Assembly (NCBI RefSeq): GCF_008017445.1
Contig: NZ_VRSW01000001.1
Location: 1,364,001 to 1,428,000, forward strand
DNA: 64,000 nt
Reading direction: 5' to 3'
Origin: Microbacterium mitrae
GTDB taxonomy: Bacteria; Actinomycetota; Actinomycetes; Actinomycetales; Microbacteriaceae
This document shows positions 51,023 to 59,670 of this stretch, one piece after another. A model generated the notes under the pieces. The model was not told where the DNA came from, did not search any database, and was given only the letters and a program-made list of their open reading frames with translations. Made by a program: the position numbers and the translations under genes. How positions within the stretch are numbered: the stretch's first letter is position 1; each line of letters opens with the position of its first letter.

Positions 51023-51637
51023 TTACACCGCTGATGCGGCCACCTGCGCAAGTTGGGCGGCGGCTGCGCGGAATTGTTCGGGGTCAATCGTAATTTCGCC
51101 CTTGGATTCGCGAATGTGTCGCATGAGCTCGTCACCAAGCACGACGGCGAGCCCAACAATCATGCGCGCCTCGGTGGCGTGGTCACCGTCGGTGAGTGCT
51201 GCCAGGTCGGGGTGCTCATCGAGCCATTCGGTGAGCACCTCTTCCAGCCGCTCACGGCTCTGCGGGCTTGCCCATGAGATTCGAGTCGTGGTTCCAGGCT
51301 CGCGCAAAAAGAGTTGCAAGCGGCGCTTGGTAATCGGATCATCGGCGTCACCGCGCACGGCGTCGATCACGATTTCGGCGGCGGCGACGACGAGGTCGCT
51401 GCCGTTCTCCTCCAGGATTGGCGTGGTGCGCTCGCGGTCAAACTCCAGCGGGCGCCCGAAGATCGCCTGCTCGCGGGATGTGTAGTAGTTAAAGAAGGTG
51501 CTGCGAGACACCATCGCTATGTCACAAACCCGGTCGACTGTCACCGCATCGATGCCCTCGTTGAACGCGATGTCAACGGCGGCCCCTTCAATTGCTTGTT
51601 CTGTGGCGCGCTTTTTCCGCTCGCGTAGCCCGACCAT
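51023..51637 (-). CDS. TetR-family transcriptional regulator
   Basis: A 204-residue repressor-type protein. The helix-turn-helix is RATEQAIEGAAVDIAFNEGIDAVTVDRVCDIAMVSRSTFFNYYTSREQAIFG near the N-terminus; the rest is the variable ligand domain. AGGGGG precedes ATG 51637. The palindrome CCCCT-T-AGGGG lies 29 bases upstream and may be its own operator. The RND pump gene downstream on the same strand is the likeliest target, by analogy with other TetR-pump pairs, but the FluC genes intervene. Confidence 0.9.
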   Translation of the reverse strand: MVGLRERKKRATEQAIEGAAVDIAFNEGIDAVTVDRVCDIAMVSRSTFFNYYTSREQAIFGRPLEFDRERTTPILEENGSDLVVAAAEIVIDAVRGDADDPITKRRLQLFLREPGTTTRISWASPQSRERLEEVLTEWLDEHPDLAALTDGDHATEARMIVGLAVVLGDELMRHIRESKGEITIDPEQFRAAAAQLAQVAASAV

Positions 51638-51665
51638 GATGCCCCCTTATGTGTGAAAAGTCGTT

Positions 51666-51676
51666 CCCCTTAGGGG
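51666..51676. promoter_or_regulatory. possible TetR operator
   Basis: Perfect odd-centred palindrome CCCCTTAGGGG just upstream of the TetR gene, next to a short AT-rich stretch that may hold the promoter. Confidence 0.35.
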
Positions 51677-51798
51677 GATAAGGTTACGTCACAAGATTGG
51701 CTCGCATCCAATATCTCCGTATGTCCGGCCATGGGGCTCCGTAGTTGTGCGCCCCCTCGTGAAGCACGTTCCGTAATCACACCAGGCTGCGCCGAAAA

Positions 51799-52452
51799 TC
51801 ACACCAGGCCGGCCCGAACGACGGTCACCGCAAGGTCAACCCGCGTCCGTGCGCCCAGCTTCGCCCGCACCGTTGCGAGCGTTGACTTCACGGTGCTTTC
51901 AGCCACCAGCACCTGGCGCGCGATCTCCGCATCTGAGGCCCCGGTTGCCACCGCAATCGCCATTTCACGTTCGCGCGGCGCGAGCTGTTCGACCCGTGCT
52001 TGTGCATCGCGACGACGAGCCGCCTGCGGGTCGTCTCGCACCCACGACACCAAATGGCGTGCCGAGCGAGCCGACATGGGGGTATCTCCCGCCGCAACGC
52101 TGCGCACGGCGTTGACGATACTGATCGGGTCATCGTCCTTCAGTAAGAAACCCGCGGCGCCCGCCTCGATGGCACGCAGCACCGTTCCGTTGTCGTCCAT
52201 CGCCGTCATCATCAAGAACGCGGGCCCGCTGCCACGCAGCGCCTCGACGACGGCGATGCCATCCATCCCGGGCATTCGCACATCGCACAGCACAACGTCG
52301 GGGTACTGCTCGCGGATCGCGCCGGCGACCTGCGCGCCGTTCGAGCACGTCGCCACCACCACCAGATCGGGGGCGCTCGAAATCAGCATCTCCATGCCGG
52401 ATCGCGCAAACGCGTCGTCATCCACAATCAATACGCGGATCGGGTCAGTCAC
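51799..52452 (-). CDS. NarL/LuxR-family response regulator
   Basis: A 217-residue regulator with receiver Asp57 in DVVLCDVRMPGMDG, Asp pocket DDD at 11-13, Thr/Lys switch residues in MTAMD and LLKDDDP, and a C-terminal LuxR helix-turn-helix LAPREREMAIAVATGASDAEIARQVLVAESTVKSTLATVRAKLGARTRVDL. The ATG overlaps the end of the histidine kinase gene by eight bases, so the two are translationally coupled partners. Confidence 0.94.
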   Translation of the reverse strand: MTDPIRVLIVDDDAFARSGMEMLISSAPDLVVVATCSNGAQVAGAIREQYPDVVLCDVRMPGMDGIAVVEALRGSGPAFLMMTAMDDNGTVLRAIEAGAAGFLLKDDDPISIVNAVRSVAAGDTPMSARSARHLVSWVRDDPQAARRRDAQARVEQLAPREREMAIAVATGASDAEIARQVLVAESTVKSTLATVRAKLGARTRVDLAVTVVRAGLV

Positions 52453-53707
52453 CGTTCGATGATATCGGCGGCATCTGACGCTGCCACGGCAACCAGACGG
52501 CTACCCGAAACGCTCCGTCGACGGTTTGACCCGCCTGAAATGAGCCGCCCGCCGCGGCCGCGCGCTCCTGCATGCCAACCAGCCCATTGCCGCCGCCGAT
52601 GGAGCTGGGGCGAGAGCCGGGCGGAACCTCGTTGCTGATCGTGGCACTGACGCCGGTTTGTGGGCCGCCGCGCACGTCAACGCGGATCGCCGCGCCGCCG
52701 GCGTGACGGCGGGCGTTTGAAATGGATTCTTGCAGGATGCGATAGAGCGCGTGCGAAATGTCATCGCCACACGATGCGGGGTCGGTCACCATCACCTGTG
52801 CGCGCACGTCGGCGCCGTCGGCGGTGACGCGATCGATCAGCCCGGCCAGATCGCTCAGCCCCGTGCCTCGCCGCGTCGCCGTCGGGTTCTTCAGCACGTC
52901 GACCACCGCGCGCAGTTCGTCGAGGGAGCCTTGCGCGGCCTCCCGAACCCGCCGGGCCGCCGCGAGCGCGTGATCACCCGCCTGGGATGCCGCCAATTCA
53001 AAAGCCCCGGCGTGAAGCGAAACCGCGCTCAGGCGCGCTGCCAGCGTGTCGTGCAGCTCGCGAGCGATCTCCTGACGCTCATGCTCGCGGGCGACCTCAT
53101 CGTGCAGCACCGCGACATTGCGTGCCGCAGCCGCGGTTCCGGCCCGCGCTTCATCCCGTTCGTTGCGGTATTGCCGCAAGAATCCGGCACCGGCAAACGG
53201 AAGAACCAGCAGCGCCGCGATCAGCGGAACAAACGGCACCAGCCCGAGGCGGGCTGCGGAACCAACAGGCGCGTCGTCGACGAAGGCGGCGAGGAGAGAT
53301 GACGTGGAAAACACGTCCCACAGCAGCGAGACCACGGTCGCCACAAAGGCTCCGGCGATGAGAAGCCAACGGGTGCGCCCGACGGTGACGGCGGTGGCGG
53401 TTGCCAGGGCGGTCAGCGCGACGAACGGGGTGGTGGGAAAAATGAGCGTCGCGATGATCGCCACCATGGTGACGGGCACCGGCCATCGCCGACGCCACCA
53501 CAACAGTGCCACCACCGCGAGCATCGGGAATGCCGCGAAGAAGCCGAAGGGCGCAAACGCGTCGTCGGTGCTGGCACCCGTTGTCGAATACTTGCCCGCC
53601 ACCGACATGACGGCCAGCGCGCACGCGATCAGCACGAGCGCCTCACGCGGAACGCGCCACCATGGGCGCTTCGCCGCGGGCGAAGGCAGCACGTCAGCAA
53701 AGGTCAT
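52445..53707 (-). CDS. HisKA_3 sensor histidine kinase
   Basis: A 420-residue kinase partner of the NarL regulator. Five or six hydrophobic segments occupy residues 22-175 with little extracellular loop, as in intramembrane-sensing kinases. A short coiled linker leads to the phospho-acceptor EIARELHDTLAARLSAVSLH (His219), and the ATPase ends with NARRHAGG, GGNGLVGMQERAAAAGG. TACCAT ends six bases before ATG 53707 on the minus strand. A divergent lipoprotein gene shares the control region and is a likely target or sensor accessory. Confidence 0.93.
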   Translation of the reverse strand: MTFADVLPSPAAKRPWWRVPREALVLIACALAVMSVAGKYSTTGASTDDAFAPFGFFAAFPMLAVVALLWWRRRWPVPVTMVAIIATLIFPTTPFVALTALATATAVTVGRTRWLLIAGAFVATVVSLLWDVFSTSSLLAAFVDDAPVGSAARLGLVPFVPLIAALLVLPFAGAGFLRQYRNERDEARAGTAAAARNVAVLHDEVAREHERQEIARELHDTLAARLSAVSLHAGAFELAASQAGDHALAAARRVREAAQGSLDELRAVVDVLKNPTATRRGTGLSDLAGLIDRVTADGADVRAQVMVTDPASCGDDISHALYRILQESISNARRHAGGAAIRVDVRGGPQTGVSATISNEVPPGSRPSSIGGGNGLVGMQERAAAAGGSFQAGQTVDGAFRVAVWLPWQRQMPPISSNGD

Positions 53708-53719
53708 GTCTTGATGGTA
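53708..53719 (-). promoter_or_regulatory. leaderless promoter of the HK/RR operon
   Basis: On the minus strand TACCAT (53714-53719) precedes ATG 53707 by six bases. Confidence 0.65.
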
Positions 53720-53752
53720 GAGCCGGCCACCGACGACGCCTCACCCCCTTTC

Positions 53753-53765
53753 GTCGCTCGGCGAC
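53753..53765. promoter_or_regulatory. palindrome between the HK operon and the lipoprotein gene
   Basis: GTCGC-TCG-GCGAC, perfect five-base arms; a CCTTTCGT direct repeat starts just before and again 22 bases later. Possible regulator site. Confidence 0.3.
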
Positions 53766-53866
53766 CCCACCTTTCGTATCGACAAGAGTGGGCGATCGGT
53801 CGTGTTGGGGCTGTGGGGTGACTGGCTGAGATGGATACATCACATCCCAGACCAAAGGAATCTCAC

Positions 53867-54451
53867 ATGAACCGTTCCGCACTCACCGCAGCAGTCGCAG
53901 CCGTCGCCCTCACCATCACGCTCGCCGGGTGCTCCGCGCCGACCACCAGCGAGGCCGACTCCGACCCGATCACGGCGACTCAGCCTGCCGAGGCCAGCAC
54001 TGCCCCCGACGACGCCACCTCAGCCGAGCCCGCGCCGCCGGCTGAGCCCGAGGTTCCGGGCCTTAACACCCCTCTCACGGTTGGTGAGTTTGAATTCACC
54101 GTCACCGGATCAGCCGAACTCGGCGCAACGATCGGCGAAGAGCCGCTCTCGCACACCGCGCAGGGCGTCTTCTTGCAGGTTGACCTGTCGGTGAAGAACA
54201 TCGGCAACAAGTCAGAGACGTTCTTCGACAGTTACGTCACGCTGGTCGATGTCGAAGGCAAGCAGTACGACGCCGACTCGATGGCCTCGATCTACCTAGA
54301 CTCGGCTGCGACGTGGGCGCTGGGCATCAACCCCGGCAACACCATGGCCGGCCCCGTGGTGTTTGATGTTCCGGCGGGCACCGTCGCCGAATTTCTGATG
54401 GTGAAAGACAACATGTTCGCCGATGACGGCGAGCTCATCGCCCTCAAGTAG
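53867..54451 (+). CDS. DUF4352-like lipoprotein
   Basis: A 194-residue lipoprotein. The signal peptide ends in the lipobox LAGC with Cys22, then an acidic Thr/Pro/Ala linker (23-65). The folded part (VGEFEFTVTGSAELGA...GVFLQVDLSVKNIGNKSETFFDSYVTLVDVEGKQYDADSMASIYL...VVFDVPAGTVAEFLMV) has the immunoglobulin-like strand pattern of DUF4352/telokin-like domains. AAAGGAA precedes ATG 53867. Divergent from the HK/RR operon, suggesting an envelope-sensing or stress role. A strong terminator follows. Confidence 0.85.
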   Translation: MNRSALTAAVAAVALTITLAGCSAPTTSEADSDPITATQPAEASTAPDDATSAEPAPPAEPEVPGLNTPLTVGEFEFTVTGSAELGATIGEEPLSHTAQGVFLQVDLSVKNIGNKSETFFDSYVTLVDVEGKQYDADSMASIYLDSAATWALGINPGNTMAGPVVFDVPAGTVAEFLMVKDNMFADDGELIALK

Positions 54452-54456
54452 GCGAG

Positions 54457-54513
54457 AAAATTGGGCCCTGCTGCGGCCGCGCTGGGGGCGCGACGCAGCG
54501 GGGCCCAATTTTT
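54457..54513 (+). terminator. terminator after the lipoprotein gene
   Basis: Long stem (54457-54475 with 54494-54513, one bulge) with AAAA on one side and TTTTT on the other, so it can act in both directions. Confidence 0.92.
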
Positions 54514-54577
54514 GGCCTGGAGAAACGGAACCAGCAAACCCGCGAGATCCCGCGGAACCAGCAACCCGCGGAACCAG

Positions 54578-55117
54578 TTACGCGGCTGGGGTCTCGTGGA
54601 TTGCGGTGGCGTAGTTGTTGCCGTTGAGGTCGAGATAAAGCTGACCCTCGGTCACCGACACGGTCATCGTGTTGCGGCGTTCCAGCCCTGCGACGGCGTC
54701 GTCAATGAAGCCGCGATCAAAGCTGTGGATCATGATCTTGTCGGCCTGGTGAATGGGTTTGCCCGCCCACGCCGTGATGACCTTTGCCGGATCCCGGTGC
54801 GTGTAGAGCGTGGTGCGGTCGGCGAGCTTGCTGCCGAAGTGCAACCGCGATGCGTCGGGCGCGCCGACTTCGATCCACGCCAGCACGCGACCGGTGAGGT
54901 CTTTGACCAGGATGGCCGGCTCGTCCACCGATGCGATGCCAGACGTAAAGTCGATGCCCTCTTCATATTCGAGGCAGTATGCGAGCACGCGCGTCAGCAT
55001 GTACGCGTCGGTTTCGGAGGGGTGCTGCGCAACCCGCAGCGTCAACTCCTCGTAGACCGACCGGTCAAGGTCGGCCAATTGCACCGTGAAGTTGTAGATT
55101 GTCGCACCAGCCGCCAT
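54578..55117 (-). CDS. YaeQ family protein
   Basis: A 179-residue protein of the YaeQ family (PD-(D/E)XK-like fold). Recognised from ATIYNFTVQLADLDRSVYEELTLRVAQHPSETDAYMLTRVLAYCLEYEEGIDFTSGIASVDEPAILVKDLTGRVLAWIEVG and KASxx-type continuation PDASRLHFGSKLADRTTLYTHRDP. The family is widespread; its biochemical role is not settled. ATG 55117 is used; ATG 55123 is equally possible. TAAGCT lies eight bases upstream. Confidence 0.9.
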   Translation of the reverse strand: MAAGATIYNFTVQLADLDRSVYEELTLRVAQHPSETDAYMLTRVLAYCLEYEEGIDFTSGIASVDEPAILVKDLTGRVLAWIEVGAPDASRLHFGSKLADRTTLYTHRDPAKVITAWAGKPIHQADKIMIHSFDRGFIDDAVAGLERRNTMTVSVTEGQLYLDLNGNNYATAIHETPAA

Positions 55118-55142
55118 AAGCATTGAGCTTAGTCGGCGGCTG

Positions 55143-55184
55143 GCGCGGCGCTGGCGCTGTACGGGCGCGGCGCTGGCGCTGTAC
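55143..55184. repeat. 20-bp direct repeat near the YaeQ promoter
   Basis: GCGCGGCGCTGGCGCTGTAC at 55143-55162 and 55165-55184, perfect, just before the end of the neighbouring symporter gene. Confidence 0.88.
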
Positions 55185-55189
55185 TGGCG

Positions 55190-56644
55190 CTACGGCTTCG
55201 TGACGACCCGGATGGTTCCGGTCACCGACTGCTCACTCTCCCAGCAACTGATGCCGGTGAGATCGGGCATCAGGGAGCGAGTGAACACCGGATCCTTGCC
55301 GGCGCGGCGCTGGGCGGAGTAGTCCTTCAGCAGGCGGAACGCAACGGGCGAGAGCAGACCAATAGCGATCAGGTTGACGAGCGCCATGAGACCCATGATG
55401 CCGTCTGCCGTGCTCCACACCAGGTCTGCGGAGGCGATGGAACCAACCAGAATCGCCACGACCGCGAGGCTGCGGTAGGCGGTGAGCACGGTGGGGTTGC
55501 TGGAGATGAACTCGATGTTGCTTTCGCCGTAGTAGTAGTTGCCCAAGATCGAGCTGAACGCCAGCAAGAAGATGATGACGGTTAGGGCAATGTTTGACCA
55601 CGAGCCGAGGGTCGAGGTGAGAGCGTTCTGCGTCAGCACGATGCCCTTTTCGGCGCCGGCGAGGTCAGGGGTGGCAACCAGAATGATGAAGGCCGTGATG
55701 GAGCACACCAAGAACGTGTCAAAGTACACGCCCAGCGTCTGCACCAGACCCTGCTTCACCGGGTGGGTGACGGCCGCCGATGCTCCGGCGTTCGGGGCGG
55801 AGCCGAGGCCCGCCTCGTTCGAGAACATGCCGCGCTTGACGCCCGTCATGATGATGTAGCCGAGCGCACCCGCCGCCATCTCGCCGAAGCCGAATGCCTC
55901 GGTGTAGATCGCCGCAAACACGTCAGGAATGCGATCGATGTTCATGCCGACAACGACGAGCCCCAGCAGCAGATAGCCGAGGGCCATCAGCGGAACCACG
56001 GCCTGGGTCACCGAGGCAATGCGACGCACGCCGCCGAAGATAACGAGCGCGGTGAGAATGGCGAGCACCGCGCCAACCGCCGAGGGCAGCCACTCGCCGC
56101 CGCCGGTGGTGGCCGAGAAGGTCGCGGTGATCGTGTTGGCCTGTAGCGAGCTAAACGCAAACGGGAAGCACAGGATGAGGATCACGGCGAACAGGATGCC
56201 CATCCAGCGCTGGCCGAGCCCGTACTGCATGTAATACGCCGGGCCACCACGGAAGCCGTCTTTGTCGCGAACCTTGTAGGCCTGACCCAGCGTTGACTCA
56301 ATGAAGCTGGAGGCGCCGCCGATGAAGGCCATCGTCCACATCCAGAAAATGGCGCCAGGCCCCGCCAACGCAATCGCGGTTCCGACTCCGGCGATATTGC
56401 CAACGCCAACGCGGGAAGCCGCCGAAATCGTGAACGCCTGGAAGGCCGAAACCGACTGCTTGCGGCCGTTCTCATCCAACGGCGTCTTATCGGTCAGGGT
56501 GCGAAACATCTCGGGGATCATGCGGAACTGCACGACTCCGGAGCGCGAAGTGAAGTACAGGCCAAGCAAGGCGAGCACGGGCAACACGATCCACGTCCAG
56601 AGGTTGTCGCCGGCATCTGCCACAAAGGTGTTCAGCTCTTCCAT
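55190..56644 (-). CDS. alanine/glycine:cation symporter (AGCS), first paralogue
   Basis: A 484-residue Na+/H+-coupled amino-acid transporter. About eleven hydrophobic segments; signature stretches are QAFTISAASRVGVGNIAGVGTAIALAGPGAIFWMWTMAFIGGASSFIESTLGQAYKVRDKDGFRGGPAYYMQ and KRGMFSNEAGLGSAPNAGASAAV. GGGGGG precedes ATG 56644; an upstream start adds an unlikely leader. Divergent from a second AGCS gene. Substrate probably alanine, glycine or a related neutral amino acid. Confidence 0.93.
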   Translation of the reverse strand: MEELNTFVADAGDNLWTWIVLPVLALLGLYFTSRSGVVQFRMIPEMFRTLTDKTPLDENGRKQSVSAFQAFTISAASRVGVGNIAGVGTAIALAGPGAIFWMWTMAFIGGASSFIESTLGQAYKVRDKDGFRGGPAYYMQYGLGQRWMGILFAVILILCFPFAFSSLQANTITATFSATTGGGEWLPSAVGAVLAILTALVIFGGVRRIASVTQAVVPLMALGYLLLGLVVVGMNIDRIPDVFAAIYTEAFGFGEMAAGALGYIIMTGVKRGMFSNEAGLGSAPNAGASAAVTHPVKQGLVQTLGVYFDTFLVCSITAFIILVATPDLAGAEKGIVLTQNALTSTLGSWSNIALTVIIFLLAFSSILGNYYYGESNIEFISSNPTVLTAYRSLAVVAILVGSIASADLVWSTADGIMGLMALVNLIAIGLLSPVAFRLLKDYSAQRRAGKDPVFTRSLMPDLTGISCWESEQSVTGTIRVVTKP

Positions 56645-56838
56645 CCCCCCAGTATCGCGGCGATCAGCCATTTCTCGGAGGACTTTCTTGCCATCAGGCA
56701 AAAGAACAACGTGAAGTTTCTCTCACGAAGCTGGTGTCGCCGCGCGACCGAAATGTGAGTTTCCCTAGAATCGTCAAACACTATTCGCCTGAAACGCGTG
56801 CACACATTGACGTGGCACCGGCAGAAACGAGGAACACC

Positions 56839-58305
56839 GTGGCAGAGACCATCGAGTCTGTTCTCAACACCATCAGCAGCTTTATTTGGGGGCCGTGGCT
56901 CCTCATTCCGCTGCTGCTGGGCACCGGCCTCTATCTCACGATCCGTCTCGGCGGCATCCAGTTTTTGAAGTTAGGCGCGGGCCTGCGCCTCGGCCTCCTG
57001 CGCCGCAAAGACGAGGGCTCTGACGGCGATATCTCGCAGTTTCAGGCGCTGACGACGGCGCTCGCCGCCACCGTCGGAACCGGAAACATCGTTGGTGTGG
57101 CAACCGCCATCGGCATCGGTGGCCCCGGCGCCCTGTTCTGGATGTGGGTCACCGGCCTACTCGGCATGGCCTCGAAGTACGCAGAAGCGTTTCTCGGCGT
57201 GCGCTACCGCTCCAAAGACTCCGCTGGTGAGCAAAACGGTGGGCCACAGATGTATCTGGAACGTGGCATCAAGGGGCCGCTCGGCAAGATTCTGGCGACC
57301 TCGTTCGCGATCTTCACCGTGCTCGCCTGCTTCGGCATTGGCAACATGACCCAGGGCAACTCGATCGCGGCAAACCTGGAGCGCAGCTTCACGATCCCGA
57401 CGTGGGTCACCGGCGTCGCACTCACGATCTTCGCGATGCTCGTGCTCGTTGGCGGCATCAAGTCGATCGGCCGCGTGACGGCCGGCTTCGTGCCCGTGAT
57501 GATCGTGTTCTACGTGCTGGGTGCGCTCTACATTCTGATCGCTAACATCGTTGACGTTCCCGCCGCACTCGGACTCATCTTTGCCGATGCTTTCACCGGC
57601 AGTGCCGCCGTCGGCGGCTTCACTGGTTCCGTTCTCATCATCGCGATTCAGTACGGTGTCGCTCGCGGTATCTTCTCGAACGAGTCGGGCATGGGCTCCG
57701 CCGCCATCGCGGCAGCCGCCGCCCAGACCAGCCACCCGGTGCGCCAGGGTCTCGTCTCGATGACGCAGACGTTTATCGACACCATCATCGTGGTCACGAT
57801 GACCGGTCTCGTGATTGTCACCACCGGCGCCTACGCGTTCGTCGACGATAACGGCGAGCAGATTCCGGCATCGCTGATGACGGGTGAGGCGTTTACCCAC
57901 GGCCTGCCCGGCGAGTGGGGCCACTGGGTGGTCACGATTGCGCTGGCGATGTTCGCGTTCTCCACCATTTTGGGTTGGTCGTACTACGGCGAGCGCAATA
58001 TTGAGAAGCTGTTCGGGCGCCGCGTTGTGGTTCCGTTCCGCGTGTTCTTCTCGCTCGTGGTCTTCGTCGGTTGCACGACGCCGCTCGGCGCGGTGTGGGC
58101 ATTCTCCGACGTGATGAACGGCCTGATGGCGCTGCCAAACCTGATCGGTCTCATTATTCTGTCTGGCCTGATCGTGCGCGAGACGAAGTTCTATATGAAG
58201 AACGACCCGAAGCTGGTGGCGACGACCGCGCAGGTCGACGCGTTCATGAAGGGCCAGCCCGGTTGGCATGAGTGGCGCTACCACGAGAAGAACCTCACGT
58301 CGTAG
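56839..58305 (+). CDS. alanine/glycine:cation symporter (AGCS), second paralogue
   Basis: A 488-residue AGCS transporter. It shows FQALTTALAATVGTGNIVGVATAIGIGGPGALFWMWVTGLLGMASKYAEAFLGVRYR and ARGIFSNESGMGSAAIAAAAAQTSHPVRQGLVSMTQTFIDTIIVVTMTGLVIV. GAGGA precedes GTG 56839; the in-frame start at 56734 has none and lies in the promoter region (TAGAAT near 56766). It differs clearly from its divergent neighbour in the conserved blocks, so the pair likely has different substrates. Confidence 0.93.
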   Translation: MAETIESVLNTISSFIWGPWLLIPLLLGTGLYLTIRLGGIQFLKLGAGLRLGLLRRKDEGSDGDISQFQALTTALAATVGTGNIVGVATAIGIGGPGALFWMWVTGLLGMASKYAEAFLGVRYRSKDSAGEQNGGPQMYLERGIKGPLGKILATSFAIFTVLACFGIGNMTQGNSIAANLERSFTIPTWVTGVALTIFAMLVLVGGIKSIGRVTAGFVPVMIVFYVLGALYILIANIVDVPAALGLIFADAFTGSAAVGGFTGSVLIIAIQYGVARGIFSNESGMGSAAIAAAAAQTSHPVRQGLVSMTQTFIDTIIVVTMTGLVIVTTGAYAFVDDNGEQIPASLMTGEAFTHGLPGEWGHWVVTIALAMFAFSTILGWSYYGERNIEKLFGRRVVVPFRVFFSLVVFVGCTTPLGAVWAFSDVMNGLMALPNLIGLIILSGLIVRETKFYMKNDPKLVATTAQVDAFMKGQPGWHEWRYHEKNLTS

Positions 58306-58315
58306 CAGCACATGA

Positions 58316-58354
58316 CGACCGGTGCCGGGGCCCCACGGGGTCTCGGCACCGTCG
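58316..58354 (+). terminator. terminator after the second AGCS gene
   Basis: CGACCGGTGCCGGGGCCCC and GGGGTCTCGGCACCGTCG pair with few mismatches over about 18 bases, 11 bases after the stop. Confidence 0.75.
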
Positions 58355-58497
58355 TTGCGGGGCGGAACCAGGCAGCGCGCCGGTACGCGAGGGGCCGGAT
58401 ACATACGTGGTGCGGCATGTGGGGGAGCGTAGATTGACACTAGCGACGGCGCCCGATCGTTGCTCATCCCGATTGCCCCCGCTCTCGGCCAATAGGA

Positions 58498-59613
58498 ATG
58501 ACGTCGATCATCTCCCCCACCGTTGCCGATCTGGCACCAACCCTCGGCCCCGTTCGCCAAACCTACGCCCGTGAAGGCGACTTCCCTCCCCTCACCCGCA
58601 GCTACACCGTGCTTGCCGCGATGATCCGCGAAGGCGGACTCCTGCGCCGCACGCCGTGGTTTTACGTGCTAGTTGCCGCAGCGATCGCCGTCGGCTTTGC
58701 CGCGACGATCACCGGTGCCGTGCTCATCGGCGACAGCTGGTTCCAACTGCTCCCCGCAGCGGCCCTCGGCATTCTCTTCACGCAGGTCGCCTTCCTGGCG
58801 CACGAGGCGGCGCACCGGCAAATCCTGACCGCAGGCCCCGCCAACGACCGCCTTGCGCGCGTGCTCATCGCCATTGTCGGCATGAGCTATGCGTGGTGGG
58901 ATTCGAAGCACACCAGGCACCACGCCAACCCCAATCGTGCGGGCAAAGACCCCGATATCGCGCTCGACACGATCTCGTTTCTCGAAGATGACGCGCGCAC
59001 CGCGACCGGGCTTCGGCGCCTGATCACCCGCAAGCAGGGATGGCTGTTCTTTCCGCTGCTGACCCTTGAGGGGCTCAACCTTCACGTGCACAGTGTGCGC
59101 CACCTGGCCAGGCGTGCACCGATTGCGGGGCGGTGGACGGAAATCAGCCTGCTCGCCGTGCGCTCGGTGCTGGTGTTTGGTCCGATCTTCCTGTTCTTGC
59201 CGTTGGGCAAGGCGTTCGCCTTCGTCGGCGTCATGCTCGCCGTGTTCGGCGTTTACATGGGCGCGGTCTTTGCGCCCAACCACAAGGGCATGCCGATCAT
59301 CGCGCCCGACGCACGCCTGGACTTCTTCTCGAAGCAGGTGCGCACCTCACGCAATATTCGAGGCGGATGGTGGGCGACGTGGCTCATGGGTGGACTCAAC
59401 TACCAGATCGAGCACCACCTCTTTCCGTCGATGGCGCGCCCCTACCTGTCGCAGACGCGCACGATTGTGAAGGCGTTCTGCCGCACCGAGGGCGTTCCGT
59501 ATACCGAGACCACGCTGCTGCAGTCATACGCCCGCGTGATCGCCTACCTCAACGATGTGGGCTTGGCCGCACGCGACCCCTTCGACTGCCCCGTCGCGGC
59601 ACGATACCGCTAG
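58498..59613 (+). CDS. membrane fatty-acid (acyl-CoA) desaturase
   Basis: A 371-residue di-iron desaturase of membrane lipids. The three histidine clusters are present: HEAAH (His102, His106), KHTRHHANPN (His138, His141, His142) and NYQIEHHLFPSMARP near the C-terminus, separated by hydrophobic helices. The QxxHH form of the third box is typical of front-end or linoleoyl-CoA-like desaturases. ATG 58498 follows AATAGGA. It probably adjusts membrane fluidity by inserting a double bond in acyl chains; position of the bond is not predictable. Confidence 0.92.
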   Translation: MTSIISPTVADLAPTLGPVRQTYAREGDFPPLTRSYTVLAAMIREGGLLRRTPWFYVLVAAAIAVGFAATITGAVLIGDSWFQLLPAAALGILFTQVAFLAHEAAHRQILTAGPANDRLARVLIAIVGMSYAWWDSKHTRHHANPNRAGKDPDIALDTISFLEDDARTATGLRRLITRKQGWLFFPLLTLEGLNLHVHSVRHLARRAPIAGRWTEISLLAVRSVLVFGPIFLFLPLGKAFAFVGVMLAVFGVYMGAVFAPNHKGMPIIAPDARLDFFSKQVRTSRNIRGGWWATWLMGGLNYQIEHHLFPSMARPYLSQTRTIVKAFCRTEGVPYTETTLLQSYARVIAYLNDVGLAARDPFDCPVAARYR

Positions 59614-59623
59614 CGGGTATTGC

Positions 59624-59661
59624 AAGAGCCGGCACCAGCATTGCTGCGGGTGCCGGCTCTT
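59624..59661. terminator. bidirectional terminator between desaturase and ppsA
   Basis: Perfect 13-bp arms 59624-59636 and 59649-59661 (AAGAGCCGGCACC and its complement) around a 12-base loop, between converging genes. Confidence 0.9.
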
Positions 59662-59670
59662 AGCGGCGCG

